Origin: Polytrichum commune
Taxonomy: Eukaryota > Streptophyta > Polytrichopsida > Polytrichales > Polytrichaceae
Length of the DNA stretch: 64,000 nt
NCBI GenBank assembly: GCA_950295325.1
Contig: OX485804.1
Span: 19,220,001-19,284,000, forward strand
Direction of reading: 5' to 3'
Made by a program: the position numbers and the translations under genes
In this document: in pieces, positions 41,435 to 55,400 of the stretch
How positions within the stretch are numbered: the first letter of the stretch is position 1
How the letters are laid out: each line of letters begins with the position of its first letter
Notes under the pieces: generated by a model
Told to the model about the DNA's origin: nothing
Database searches by the model: none
Seen by the model: the letters and a program-made list of their open reading frames with translations, nothing else

Positions 41435-44400
41435 TGGGATGGACTCCCTAAACTAAAAATAGGTTCAAGGCTATTAGATATTATCTATGACTTTAGATTT
41501 TATTTCGTGTTCTCCAAGACATTGATGGTTTTTCCATTATCCTTGTATTTCATTCCAATTGAATTAATTCAATTTCTATTCATCATCCGTATCTTGCCTT
41601 CCATTCATGACCATTTCTCATTTCATACGCCAATATTTTCATGTATGCTTCACATTTTCGTTCAATTCCATGCTTTTATGTCTTATTATTGTTTCCAACC
41701 CTATACATTTCCGAGTTTTAGTTCGTAATTACTAGTTCTTATTTGAAATGTGCGTCCTTAAATAGTCTCAAAATCATCTAAAAGTCTCTAATTAACGAAT
41801 ATAGTGTTAGGGTCTTGCAAAAAAGAAAAGAAAAATCAACATTGGGCAATCCGACATGAATTTGAGACTGTTGGCCCTTCCATGCTCAAGGGTCTTGCAA
41901 ATCCCAGTATTAGAATGTTATTATGAACGTGGACATACCATAACAATGGAGAAATGACCTTGTCAATGGATTTGGCGTTCAGGGAATCTGGAGCAAGTTT
42001 CGCCAGTTTAAGATTTCAGATGCACACCAATGCTAAGGCAATGATGAGCACTAGTGGTTATCACTAACATACCTTCAACTATAGTGGAGCAACGTAGTAT
42101 TCAAAGATGAAAAGGCAGTAGTTCATGAATTCTTAGAGCAATCTGGTTGAATGCATGATGCCACAAGAAGGCCTGAGGTGTTTGTATACTATTTGAGAAA
42201 TATGTGGTGGTCTATTCCAACAATTACAAATTCATCTTCAGAAAACACTGCAATATTCTTCTATTGTACTGCAAATATAGGAAGGAATAATATTCTAAAA
42301 CAAATAGTTGTGCCATTCGGCGGACTTTGTCTCAAATGTTGGCAGCAATTATTTGGAAATTTAAGTTGATTTGGAAGTTGAGCGTGGAGCATATTACACT
42401 CCTTGCTTAGATGGCGTAGGTGAAAGGATTTGTTTTGTGTTGGTTTGATTTGCAAATTGGTAAGGTGAGGATGATATTCCTATTTTGGCTTTTGAAAATA
42501 GGCAACGTGATGAAAAGGAAACCTGCGAATGCCAAATTATGGAGCACAAATCGTGGCAAGGAATTGCGTATGCAAAAACATGATCTGGGGTTGAGGGTCG
42601 TAGCTCTTGTGGCTTATTATTGTGATGGGGTGGTTCAAGACAGATTTGAGTTCATAAAACTTCGAGAGTCCCACACAAACCTTCAGCCTTCCATCACAGA
42701 GGTTGGATTCTCATCATTGCAAACCCTTGCAAGACACCATGATGACAACATATATGCTAAAATATAGCTATTGGATATCTTTTTCTTTAAAACTTGACTT
42801 ACATTTCAAAGCTTCTTCATAGCCTCTTTCCACTTTTAGTCCACAAACATAAGGTGGATCATCTATTGACAAAGTCAAATGTTCACCAACCTTCTTATTC
42901 ACTAGAATGATAGCTCCTCAATAAGAGTTGCATCGCTAAGACAAAGAACATCATGCCTCTGACACCACTAAAAGTTCTTCTCCAAGGCCATTGTTGGAGA
43001 CAATGATTTTCATTTCAAGTTTTGAAGAGAGCAACATTGGCTATAACGATTGGAGTGAAGAAGCCACATATAAATGATCCAAAGGGAGGCAATCTCATCC
43101 AATTTTAATGATTTTTAGGGATATTTCTAGCTATGTCAACCACAAAAACCATGGAATAATTTGTAGAATACTTTATTTTATTTTTTTAGAATATTGTAAA
43201 TCACCAACACATAGCTGGCTTAAAAATCATTGGTTTGACACTTTAGCTGGGATGAAAACCACTGCCGATTCCCCATCTTCGTCCCTTCACCCTTTGCATA
43301 AAGCGAATTGAAACGGAACTCAAATTCAATGGTAGGGAAAAAGCCTCAATCAGTGTTGACGCCGATTAAGCCATTTGGGAAGTGCTTGTCATCCATCCTC
43401 CCGGCTAAGAATCCTTGTCCTCTAACAACAAATGCAGGCACCGTTGGCCTCAGTCTACCGGTTCCATCCCCAAACCAGCTTGAACATGGGAAGTGGAGTC
43501 CACCTCCACTTCCTTTAGGGTTAAGGCTGAATGCTCAACATTACAAGCCACACAAGTGGACATCATGTTCAACCTGGGAAACAACTTTAGATCCTCAAGG
43601 TGCAATGTTTCAGTCACGGCCCACGGAATTTACCCATACAAAATCCAAAATTAAAATGGTTCATCAGCTCTTAGACTCCACTTCGGAACTACTGCTAATA
43701 AGCTTACAGGTAGAACTGCATGATGTTATCAAACCTGCCTAGATTGCATTGAATGTTCAGGGACCTACCAGGACAGACCTCATTCATGATCCATAAAGGC
43801 ACCTCAGGAATTCACAAACATACATTGGCGAATTTACAGCTAGTCTTAAACAAACACCGGATGTGGCCGATGTAAGTCACCACAAGTACAACAGCTTCTT
43901 ATTACTTGCCAGAAGCAGAACCTTTAGCGTGTCGTGTGCTGATTGGATGTGCTTCTTCTTGGCCTCACAGAGGCTGCCACTTGTATTGAAGTATAAGAAC
44001 TGCGGCCATTTCAACCACTCCCAAATAATGAGGAGGCAATAAAAACTTCTGCTTTACCTGTTAATTAATGGTCCAGCCCCCTTGCAGAGAGACTCAATCC
44101 AAAAGACCTAGGTACTCATCACTCCTGGGCATTGAATCGCACGAAGTGCTCAGGAACCAACCGATCCACTGACAATCCCAACACTAACTTAAGTTAGGTG
44201 CACTCCTCTCGTAAGTTAATTAATCACGGAGCAATTAAATTACTCGATCGGGTTGAAACCTGGCCGCATCGGAATCCGGATGTGCTGAAGTAAGCTAACC
44301 TCATCACTTACAGTGGAGTTAACTTAGTGTGATGTGTTCCCTCTCACCCACTTCTTGAAGCACTTTCGAAAGGACACAACGAAAGGAGTCATGACTCATC

Positions 44401-44560
44401 ACCGGGGTTGCTACAAAAGTCAAGAATGATCTACCTGCCATTTCACTGACTCGCAGGGAGTCATCCTTGCATTTTAATGGGACATGTGAGCTGGTTCCTG
44501 ACTGACTACCGAAGTGACTGCAGAAATACCTTAACTCAAAGCCAGACCTCACTGGTGCAG
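41435..44560. other. Gene-poor stretch; copy of the 30600 repeat and unassigned ORFs
   Basis: 41510-41830 is the plus-strand copy of the repeat at 30600-30900. Open frames at 42420-42767 and 43308-43742 (the latter lysine/proline-rich, from ATG about 43329) have no recognisable motifs and no duplicate to support them, so I do not call them genes. The remainder is unique-looking and moderately AT-rich. Confidence 0.45.
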
Positions 44561-44568
44561 GTAAGTTA

Positions 44569-44850
44569 GTGGGCGTTATTTGGTTTGTTTTCCATGTTCT
44601 TTTACTTCTACCCATCAGATTGACACAATGAAACCTTGCTGGCTATCAGAAGTGCATGATTGTTGATTCTCTAGTGGAATATAGAGGCCCTTCCGAATGT
44701 GTTATTATGGAGTGTGAAGTAGTTAATAAACTCCAAAGATGTAAGTCCAATCTCTCTAAACGCGTGCCTTTGTGGTGTTTGTTCTTCGATCCTCACCGAA
44801 CCACACATCAATCAAATATAGGTGTCCAAATAAGAAAAGGAACCAAGTAA
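44569..44850 (+). repeat. Diverged direct repeat, copy 1 (copy 2 at 45720-46110)
   Basis: Landmarks in common order are GTTTGTTTTYCATGTTCT, ACTTCTAC, AATGAAAC, GTTTGTTCTTYGATCCTCAC and ACCAATCAA-like segments. The spacing is about 1.15 kb. Both copies are non-coding and diverged by roughly a fifth, so the duplication is old. Confidence 0.6.
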
Positions 44851-45719
44851 CACCCGCATACCTTATAAGGTATAGGCCCTATCGTGGGCACATCTAACTC
44901 AACTCCGAATGTAATTTGACCATTGGATCAAATTTGGAATTGGCCTAGTTAGTTAGTAGTTGTAAATCACCAAGATTGTTGTTTCCATACTTGGAATTAG
45001 AGTTAAGATACATAAGTAATAAGAGATCACATGGAAGGTTCTCTTTTCTCCTTTTAAGTGGTCACATAAGCCCTCCCAATTATGTTAAAGATGAACTTTA
45101 ATATGGTTAATATATCTCGAGCACATTTTGTGGCCCAGTAATCTGAACCACAAACATTGTCATCTATATATATACCACTCAAACACAGCTGTTCATACCT
45201 TATCAATATTGGTTCAAACTATAGCATCAAATCAATGCCCACATTGTTCACATCGAATGTTGAAGCATTGATGCGGTGACGTTGTAGTTTGACTGCCCAC
45301 ATTGTTCCAGTGCTCACTCCAAGTCAACGAATAACTCATTCATCATTGAGTTACCTCATCAATACACCTAAAAGGCCTGGGCAACTATGCGATATTTCAA
45401 GCAAATGGTTAGAATTGCGACCTTGTGTTTAAAGGTAGGTGTTCTTTCAACGTTTGTGGGTTGATGCATGTGAATGATTGAATTGCTGTTTACCCATTCT
45501 TGATACACCTTCAAAAGCCGCTCTGAATATATGGAAGTAATTTACGGCCTATTAAGCTACTGAGCTGCAACAGTGGAGGACTCCTCTTATTATGGTGCAG
45601 GAGAGTTGTCAGCATTGAAGTCTCATTCATGTGTGGGGAATCAGACCATGTTCTGCAGTGTATCTTTTGCGAGCAAACTCCTGCACTTTGAGGTGCGGCG
45701 ATATGTCAGGATTGGGTGA

Positions 45720-46110
45720 CACTAAAGTATGTGGGTGTTAGTCTGTTTGTTTTTCATGTTCTCCAACTTCTACTGAATAAATTTGAACAATGAAACGTGT
45801 GTTGCATTAGAAAATCTACAATGAAGGATCAATAAATCTATATATCTATACATATATATATAAACGGATTGGAAATCAGACGTTCTTTGTTTTGGTTATG
45901 CTTATGAAAAGTGCAGGTTTGTGGATTCCTTGACTAAACAGGTAGGTTCTCCCAATTGTGTTGCCTATTGTGTGTGAAATAGTCAATAACAATATTTCAT
46001 AACGTACTAGTCCGATCTCTTTTAAACATGTGTCTTAATGGTGTTTGTTCTTTGATCCTCACCCAACTACAGACCAATCAAAAATATTGGATGTTTGATC
46101 AAGAAAAGTA
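45720..46110 (+). repeat. Diverged direct repeat, copy 2
   Basis: This is the partner of 44569-44850, with an inserted AT-dinucleotide tract near 45840-45870. Confidence 0.6.
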
Positions 46111-48329
46111 GCATATATACCTAAGGAGAAAACATGTTCCAAACAACAACAAAGGAAGCGACCTGTCCTAAGATGGGTGTTGATTGGGTATGCCTATTTA
46201 GTAAAGCTTTTATTTGGAATCATTTTATTTATTTATAACTGAATAACATGTAAGGACCTGTTGCATTGCCATCACAAGCATCAGAATGTTCATTAACACA
46301 TGGCTATATTATGACGTAGCTGTACGCTAAAAAATGAAACATTCTATTCTGACATGTGACAAAGCTCCAACTTCATAGCATTCTTAACAGTGATCGGGGA
46401 GATTTTTTTGCATAACCGGTTGAGATCCTAGTGTTTGCAAGTCCAACCGGTTACTTGTTGACATCCTCTGGTTGTCCTTTACTAGATTGGGGTATATTCT
46501 ATAAATTCCTCTAAAATGATGGGTAATTTTCCTGCAGTCTTGAACTTCAACTGGTTCACTTGTAACTAACTGCCAGTAATCCCTGATCATAGATTCTTAA
46601 GCACAAAAGATGCAACTCCCATGATCCAAATAATAACTTTCGGATTATTTTGAAAATATTTATTCTAGAATGTTGTGTTTGTTAATCAAATTTGAGATTA
46701 GGACGTCCATTATATTATAAGTAATAATCTTGGACATGCAAGACTTGCAGACCATGCACCCATGACCCAAGTGTTTGATAGAAAGAATAAGAATGGATGT
46801 TGCATAACACTATTAAGTTGTTATCAGCTGTTCCATTCTAATGATATCATTGATGTTACTTCACCCAAGTTTATTAAGCTGAATTTGTTCTGCTACAAGA
46901 ACAAACATAGTATAATTTCAAATAGAATCGAGCTTATTCTTGACCCCACCTAGTGTACATACTCAATTGGATAATGTTATGTGTATATGACTATACGAAT
47001 GTTATAATGTTCTCTTTGAACAACAAAATTGTTTTAAAAATCATGGTCAGAGCGAGACTCACATTATTATGTTATGTTTGGACTCTTAAGGCTTTATTTC
47101 TATGTGATCCAACTCACACTAATGTGTCAACGACTCGAATAGACACATGAACAAACTCTCAGTTACTTTATTCTTGGGATCTAAGGGTGAGCTCCCATGT
47201 AGGTCGCTTGCCCACCAAATTATGGTCATAATAAGGAAAAATGTAGATGGGATATGATGGGGCGGTGTACATATATGTCAACCAACTATTGACATTTCAA
47301 GAGTTTAATGGGCGCATGGAAGTCTAGTGGACCAAGGTCACGGCCCTCCGGCCTCCACGTTTCAGTAGGCCACCAATATGTGCTTGCTTGCTTGCTTTTG
47401 CTTATCTGCATGAGAACACCTCCAACTCATCATTATGTAGAATCTAATGGGCAAGCAACCTACATAGAAACTCACTCTAAGTTTTTGACAGTTACTTGTT
47501 CAATATCACTACTTGTACAACCACTTGTAGCATCTTTTAAAATATTTGGACATTTTTTATTTCTTTTGTCAACACAAATTGCTTGGCTTTGTAGAGCAAC
47601 ATGTTTTTAGAAACGATTATGAATTTTTTTCACAAAATTCAAACTTCATATATTTTTTTGAATTACTTTCACTTAAATGTGTGCAAGGATCAAGAGTTGT
47701 CCACTTGACCATGCTTGCACCCATGTACATGTCCAAAATTTCAAAAAAAAACATAAGCTAAGGTATTGAGGCCTTAAAGTAACACCTTCCTATTGGCAAC
47801 ACTCCTATTTTTCATCCTTAAGCAAGCAACAAGTGAATGCAACTGTGCCATCGAATAAGTCATTGTTGAAAACGATTAATCAAATGCCGCATGAAGTACA
47901 AAATAACACCACTTTGGCCATTTATAGTTGCGTTGTAAGAAGGATGCAAGAACGGTTTCAGAAGAGCACCAACTTTGGCCAATCACAATGGTTAATTGGA
48001 TATCTCTCCTCCTTACGAGGCGATGTAAAGACGTGATCCACAAATGGGGGACAATGCCTTCATTTGATAGAAGATCCTCAGCCCCTCCCCCCAATAAGAT
48101 TGATTTTGTGGTGATTCTCACCTAACAATTCAACATCAATGCCCCCCCCCCTAGTGTAGAGTAAAAAGCTCATTTCTTAGAACAACTTTGTTAATTTTTG
48201 TAGGTTGCATATGAATTTCTTATTTTTTGAGATTTTTTTTTATAGATTTGCTAATCTATGGAATTTCTTTGATATTTTTCCAAGCTATTTAAATTGCTTG
48301 AAATAGAAAAAGTTTCTTAAAGTGTTGCT
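46111..48329. other. Gene-less AT-rich stretch with family-member repeat
   Basis: 47500-47760 is a copy of the repeat at 24300-24900. No open frame has family features. A C11 tract lies near 48143. Confidence 0.5.
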
Positions 48330-49575
48330 ATAAGGCCTCTCTCGGGGGGGGGGGGGGTGAATTCTTCATACCACGTACAAATTAATGTGAATGTGAGAGG
48401 GGTAGTATTGAAGGCGCTAACGTACATAAAAGTCGTGAGGGAAATGTATTATTTTCTCTAGTATGTACATTTAAAAAGGTTATTAAGAATTCTGATGTAA
48501 CGGTAGATGTACAAAAGGGGGCCCTAAGGTTTAAAGAGAAAGTTGACAATAGATTTGTTAGTTCATCCAATTCACATTTTTATTCAATGTTATGATATGG
48601 TAAAGGTCCTTAATAACTAGCCCCTAGGGTGTGGACTCTTCATTGGAAACCCAAATGACGTGCTTGAGTCATTATGAAACTAAACCCCCTATATACAAGA
48701 AATTTACATAGAACAACAAATGTACATGTACTAACCGTAAGCTACAGTATGGAATCATGTGTTTAGACTACTCTTTTTAATATAATGTGGTAAATGCCTC
48801 CACTACATATTAAAAATATAATTGATGAAATAAATAAGCATTTATTGTAACATATACAATCCACTTTCACTTTCCAATAAGAAAATTATTGAACATTCTT
48901 TCATCTATAGGATGTAACTCAATGATTGCATCACACAAAAAAAAGGCAAGAGCACAATAACTTAGCCACAATCTAGAGAGCAAAACTCAAGGGAGCCAAC
49001 AAGCGTTCCAACTCCATGAACCTCTAGTTTGTAAAAATCTAGAACCCAAATGCAAACCCTATCAAGAGTGGATAGGGTAGTCAATGGGCACCATTACCAT
49101 ATGACAATATTGCATGAAAATGTAAATTTATTACTACACATCTATTATCATTTTTTTCTCTAAACCTTAGGGCCCCCTTTTGTACATCTGCATTTACTCC
49201 AACGTCATTAATAGCCTTTTCAAACGTACACACTAGGGATTGTGCTCTTGTCTTTGTTTGTTTGATGCAATTGTTAAGTTACATGCTCTTAATAAAAGAA
49301 AATGTTCAATGAATTTCTCATTGGAAAGTGAAAGTGGAATTCATATGTGACAATGCTTGTTTGATTCAAAAAAAATATTTTGTATGTGTAATGGAGGCAT
49401 TTATCACAATAAATCTGAAAAAATAATATAAATAAATGAGTCCATTTTCTAGCTTGCCGTTTGAATGTATACATTTGTTATTCTTTGTATTTAGCTTCTC
49501 GTATACATGGTGTTAATATAAGAGTGACCCATGCACTACAGTTAAGCTTCCAATGAGGAGTCCATCCCCTAGAAG
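48330..49575. mobile_element. Self-nested inverted-repeat element (A-B'A'-B structure)
   Basis: Compared with the simple copy at 59826-60540 (blocks A then B), this locus reads A (48350-48590), B inverted (48636-48960), A inverted (48960-49230), B (49240-49570). That is what one element inserted in reverse between the halves of another of the same family would give. Ends carry a TGGACTCTTCATT-like inverted repeat next to G-rich tracts. It is non-coding. A G14 tract at 48345 marks the left end. Confidence 0.65.
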
Positions 49576-50680
49576 GCCTCTATACCTATTGCAAGTCATG
49601 CACACCCATCCTTTGAAAAGTCATATTGATCAAAGCAAACCTAGTATTGTAGCACCATAGTTGGTTCATGCAATAATAATTCCCAAATAAAAAACAAAAA
49701 AACCCAGAAATTATGAACCCAAACAAACGAATAAGTGAACAATGATATTAGGGAAAAAAAACTAATTACTGGAGATTTTGGACTCTTTTAAGCTCCAACC
49801 ACGTCAACACGCCATAAGAGGTTGCATCCTAATGCGTTAATGGCTCGGCCCCCTGCTCACTCAAAGCGGCAAACTCTCTTTCTTTATCCATCTCCCTCTC
49901 CTCCTTGCTAATAGGGATAGAAGCAAAATCAACCCGTCGTTGTTTTGGTGCCATTTCTAACACTCTTCTCACACATGTCAAAGCACAAATACCTACAAAA
50001 GACCTAACACATACACTGTGCAAAGACAAACAAGAGCCACACTAAGTAAGGTTAAGGTGGATACTTAGGTTTAAGGCCAAGAAGCCGCCATGAATGAATG
50101 AAAAAAACAACAACTTACTTCTAGTACTGTTGGACCTTACCAAAAAAACGAATGAAATATTTTTAAATCATAGGAGTGACAAAATTTCATAAATTATATT
50201 TTTAGTTGACGAACCTTATTTTTCAATAAATAAATAAATTTTTGTTTTGAGGTGCACGAACCAGCTATGGTGCTACGGTACATATGATCAGGAATACCAT
50301 GAACACAGAATTGGTGGATTTGAAGCCATTGTAAGAGGATGCCCACCAAATTGAGTAGACATTATTTGCTACCAGGGTGCAAGCATAGTAAAGCGGACCA
50401 AAAAAATGTTGTAGTATACAAAAAGAAGTTTTTTTATTGTCCAATGCCTAAAACTAGTAGAAAAATGTTTTTTATATGGATTTTTTTCATGGTGCCCAAT
50501 GTTGTTGTGTTAAGTAGCCAAATATAGAACATCAAGATAAGAACTTCAAAATTCATTATTAAAAGTAATGGTCGAGACAAATTCGCAAATTTTGGTTTTG
50601 GACATAAATTTCATGACCTTGAATATTTTGAACTTGGAATTTTCTTTCATATTCCTTGGATTTATTGAAAATTTGAAATT
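49576..50680. other. Gene-less spacer
   Basis: AT-rich DNA without supported features. The 66-codon minus frame at 49829-50029 has no recognisable motif. Confidence 0.45.
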
Positions 50681-52440
50681 GTTAAGATAAACATAAGAAT
50701 AATCAATTTTTTTGCAAATTTATCATATTTAAAAAATAATTAGAATCATATCCAACATACTTGGACTCTACAACATTAAAAGTAAAAATAGCCCAACCCA
50801 AACTAACCCCCCTAAGAAAAATTAATAAAATACTCCAAGGCATGGCATCAAGCCCCACAATACAACCACCCAACACATCCATTACCAATAGAATTATACA
50901 AAATCCATTCCCTTAAATTCAAACCCCAACAGTGCATATACACCAACGGATCATTCATACCCCCCCCCCAATGAGCATGGTATAGGTAACACAACGGATC
51001 CAGTGTATACTCCCCCACCAACAACCTTAGGATTGCGGAAAGGCTCCTAGGCCTACAAAACATCCTCAAAGCCGAACTAAACACCATACTAATAGCAATC
51101 CAGAATATACAACACCACACGCAAGATATCCATATCCTTACAAATAGCCTCAACAGTATATACCTAATAAATAACCACATACGACACCCATCATTCCAAT
51201 ACAACCACCCGGACAAACTACTTATAGCCGCTATAGTTAACCTCATAACATGGTCTGTGCACAATATCACAATACAGAAAGTTAGAGCACACATAGGCAT
51301 AACATGCAATGAAATAGCAAATCAATTAGCAAATGAAGGAGCCCTCTTAAACAAACATACCAATACCCCAAGAATACATACGGCCCATACTCTCCCATAT
51401 TGGCTCAACGGGGTCCTAACAAGTACACACACAGATGCCATACGAAACCTACAAACATACATCAACAAAGAACATGGGAACCAAGAACTAAGAATAGCAC
51501 AATCCAAAATTACACACATAGACAAATGGACGTCTAACGACCAAATAAACCACAAACTCTCCAACCAATTTTGGAAAAACCCCGGGACCACATACGCTCA
51601 AATCATACAAACACTCAAAATTTTGATACGCCCAATACATGGGTAACCATCCTAAACATATATTTTGGCCTAACCTATACCCAAATCTGAATTGTACGCT
51701 ATGCTCCAACAATACCATAGATACATGGCCACACTTACTATCTACATGCTCAAACCCACACATAAAGGGACTGCGAATAGCACTCCATAATAAACCAGTA
51801 CACCAAATCGTACATGCGCTTCAATCAAATAAACACACAAGATATTACACACTCATGAATGCATGTCACCAGAACTGTAGACTACAAGACAACACAGTCC
51901 CACAATGGTTACTACAATGCACCTACCCCGCTACACCATGCGCATGCCTAGCTAGGCTACGACCTGACATACTATGCGTACTAGGCGCCCCCACAGATAG
52001 CCAACCCCCCCATAAGGCACAACCCATCACATACCATACAATTCATTGAATTCACCTATTGCCATGATATATTCTCAGAAAAAACCCCGTAACGAAAAAA
52101 ACTGCCAAATACAACGCATTCATACACAAACTTAAAAGAGATGGCTGGCAAATCAACCTCTTCATCACCATTACAACAGGAGTTAGAGGAGCTATTCATG
52201 AACAACCAATTAAAGAATTAGAAAAATTAAAAATACCCAAAATTGAAGTAAAAACACTTATGAAAAACTTACACCTAATTGCCATCAAATACCTCACATT
52301 TTTCATACTAAACAAAAGAAAGTTAGACAACAAACAACCCCCAGTAGACCCCCCCCCCCCCCAACATACTCCCATATACCCCAATGGACAGTAGGAGCTA
52401 TACTCCCCTCGGATTATTATTAAAAAAAGAGCCCACCTCC
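50680..52440 (+). pseudogene. 5'-truncated LINE (non-LTR retrotransposon), RNase H region
   Basis: Plus-strand frames read IYTNGSF (about 50937), then ERLLGLQNILKAELNTI, ILTNSLNSIYLINNHIRHPS and KVRAHIGITCNEIANQLAN (51270-51330). This is the order of an RNase HI domain in a LINE polyprotein. A downstream frame (51639-52049) has CTLCSNN...HLLSTC, a zinc-knuckle-like pattern common at LINE C-termini. Frameshifts at a C-run near 50960 and at 51640, and the absence of reverse transcriptase upstream, show a dead 5'-truncated copy. Its C-rich, A-rich codon use differs sharply from the flanks. Confidence 0.78.
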
Positions 52441-55400
52441 CGAGAGGGAGGAAATACTCTTATGGTGATGCTTGGTCAAACATGAACACGGTAGAGAGGA
52501 ATGGGCTCCCATTCACGTCGGAGTACAAGTAAAACTCCAACGTTACTTTTATTTATTCATTGTATCATATGCTTGCATTTGTCTTATGTGGCTAGCTAGT
52601 TTGGAGTTTCAATTGGTAGATTTCATTCACACATAAATTGGCTAGATTTTAATGATAGTTGTATCTTGAGTAATCACGGTATTCAAGGCATAGTTGTACA
52701 ACCTTGAAGCATATGTCCACTTCCATTTATGGAACCTCATGCCAACGTTTGGAGAGAGAGAAAAATCCGGGACCAATTTTGATTGAAGAAGTAGCCTTAC
52801 TTGCAACCACTTTGGGACCACTTCCATGTACCCATAGGCATAGAGCCAAACACAAAAAACACGACGTTGTTTGAATATGACAAAGTATTCTCTTACACAT
52901 TGTTTGACACCCAACTAGGCACATGTGACACACATGACACACATAAATGCCATTCTAAGCACATGTGAACCTCAACCCCTCCCCCCCCCCCCTGAACACA
53001 CACACACACACACACACATACATACATTGCACAATCACTGTACGAATCATTAGAATTTATATTTTAATTGGAGATCCGAAGTGGCATGTGAATTGCGTTT
53101 GCGAATTTCTTGCCTATCTTCACTCTAATATGTTGATAGAAGGGTTTTGTTTGATTCATCTCAATTGCGATCATGATGGAATGACTCCTAGTCTAATCCA
53201 ACAACCCTCAAGGGTCCCTGACGCTAGGTTGAAACTACTTGCTTATATATATAAAACTTTGTAACATAGATCTAAAAAATGTTTATAATTTTACCAATTT
53301 ATCTTCATGGTCAGGCAAATATGATATATATTCTAGACAAAAAGATGGTAACTAGATTTGGTGATCTCTTTCTTGTCTAAAACATGTTGTTTCTAACTAG
53401 AATGATGCAAAACTCAATTTTAGAAACCACCAAGGATTTGATGATAGTTGAAATGTTCAAGAACAAATACAAAATATGATGTCAATGGTTTCATAGCTCT
53501 AATACAAAATATTTATAAAAATATTATATCAAATATTAAATATTATAAAGAGATTTTGCATTTCATTTCTAAATGTGCACGGAATGACTTCCTCGAGCAA
53601 CAACCATAATTGTTTGTGGAGTTCAAAGTGCCCACAACAAGTGGCTCATCATGTAATAATGGCTCAATGTGTATATGCCCAAAAAAAGGCAATTGTCTTT
53701 GGAATGTGTCTATTTGAGAATATCCATTCACTGCCAAACTTCAAAAAAATTTAAAAAAGAGAGTTGAAAGTCAAGTTTGCACATTAAGTTGACAGTCAAA
53801 TCTCGGTGGTACGCATTTAAAAAGAGGAATTCCACTATTTATGGATTTTTTGTGCAATTCTAGACGAAAGTCGGATTTCCACAAATACAATTTAAGACAT
53901 AAAATGTTGAATTTAATATATAATATTCCATATGACAAGAAGGTGCATTCATGATCGGGGTACTACTTTTGGGACAAAGGAACCAAGGAATATGTTGCAT
54001 TGGATCTCGAAGTTTTATTATTATTATTTAATATTTAATAAATAAATAATAATAGATAAGTAGATAGGTCATAGGACTTATCAAGAAATATATTATTTAT
54101 TGTTAAATAATAACCAATAATAGATAAATCCTTTATGAAATGAGTAGATAGGTCATAGGTCTTGTTTGGGCCACATCAATAACAATTTTATTATTGAACT
54201 GTACATCGGAGGTGAATTATTTCTTATTTTCCATCCTAGTACCTTGGTGTAATTATCATGTGTCCATACTTATATTTTATTATGTCCAATTCTATTTCTA
54301 AACATTCCTTTTTCATGTAGCCATGTTGTTGTGTAATGTGGCCCATGTTTGGTGTCATATGTAAAGCTATACAATTGGTATGCAATACATATTTAATTTT
54401 ACTGGTACACAATTAAATGACAAGTGTGAGGAAGAAAATTGGAATCAGTTTAACTAATTTTTGTAGTTCTTTTCATTCTTTAATCCTAAGGTCAACATTC
54501 ATGACAACAATCATAAATAAAAGTTAAGAAATCAAAATGATATCTTAGATAACCCTAATCCTTGTAAATTAACTGCCGTTGTATTAAATTATAGAATATT
54601 AAATATAGGTATGATCCAAAATATGCTCCACAATACAAATCTAAGCACACCAACTATGTAAAGTTATCTTCTTTAGTGCGTTTTATGTTAGACACTCATT
54701 CTTGGCATCCCAATCGTGAATGGCCCCAAGACAAGAATAGTACATTGGATATATTGATTCCTCACAAATTAGGACCATTTACAAATTGGAAACCGATACT
54801 TGTCCATTCACCCATGTGCAATACTGTAATGTTGTTTTTATAATTTAAACCTCAAATCCCCTATGTTACACCCTCAAACTTCAACCCTACACAATACAAA
54901 ACAAACTTCCATCAAAAACACAATTCTAAATATATTTCAAAAGATACAATATAGGGTCCAACGCCATTATTGGATCCTAGATGATATGCTGGACTATGAA
55001 ATGTTAGAATGACATGAGTCCCCAGAGCAGCAACTCAAATTTATAGAATTAGTGAAAGAATACATTATATGCACAATAATATATATGCATGGTTGGTAAT
55101 GCACATTTGCATAAATTCAAAGCCAAGCCGCTTTTGTTGAAGTATAGTCCGTATGTGCTACTAATCAATATCAAGATAGGAACCCAAAATTTGTGGAATT
55201 AGGCTTTGCAATCCTCATTAAGGTCTACAACAACACATGTAGACATCATGTTTGCCATCGCAACATTCATAAATGTTTTGGAGAAATTGCGTTGTAAGTG
55301 GCCCTAATTTTACATAAGATGACATCATGTGATAAATAGGACAATTCTATAATGGATGACCTTGGGAAGACTTGCTTCTTTTGTCCATTGCTTCGTCCAA

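Noticed and set aside
43308-43742. 144-codon ORF
   Set aside because: No recognisable motif, no duplicate and unclear start; kept only as a note in the spacer entry.
48143-48360. Long C and G homopolymers (also near 22538, 23639, 52350 and 52980)
   Set aside because: Probably slippage-prone simple tracts or assembly-sensitive spots, not features in themselves.
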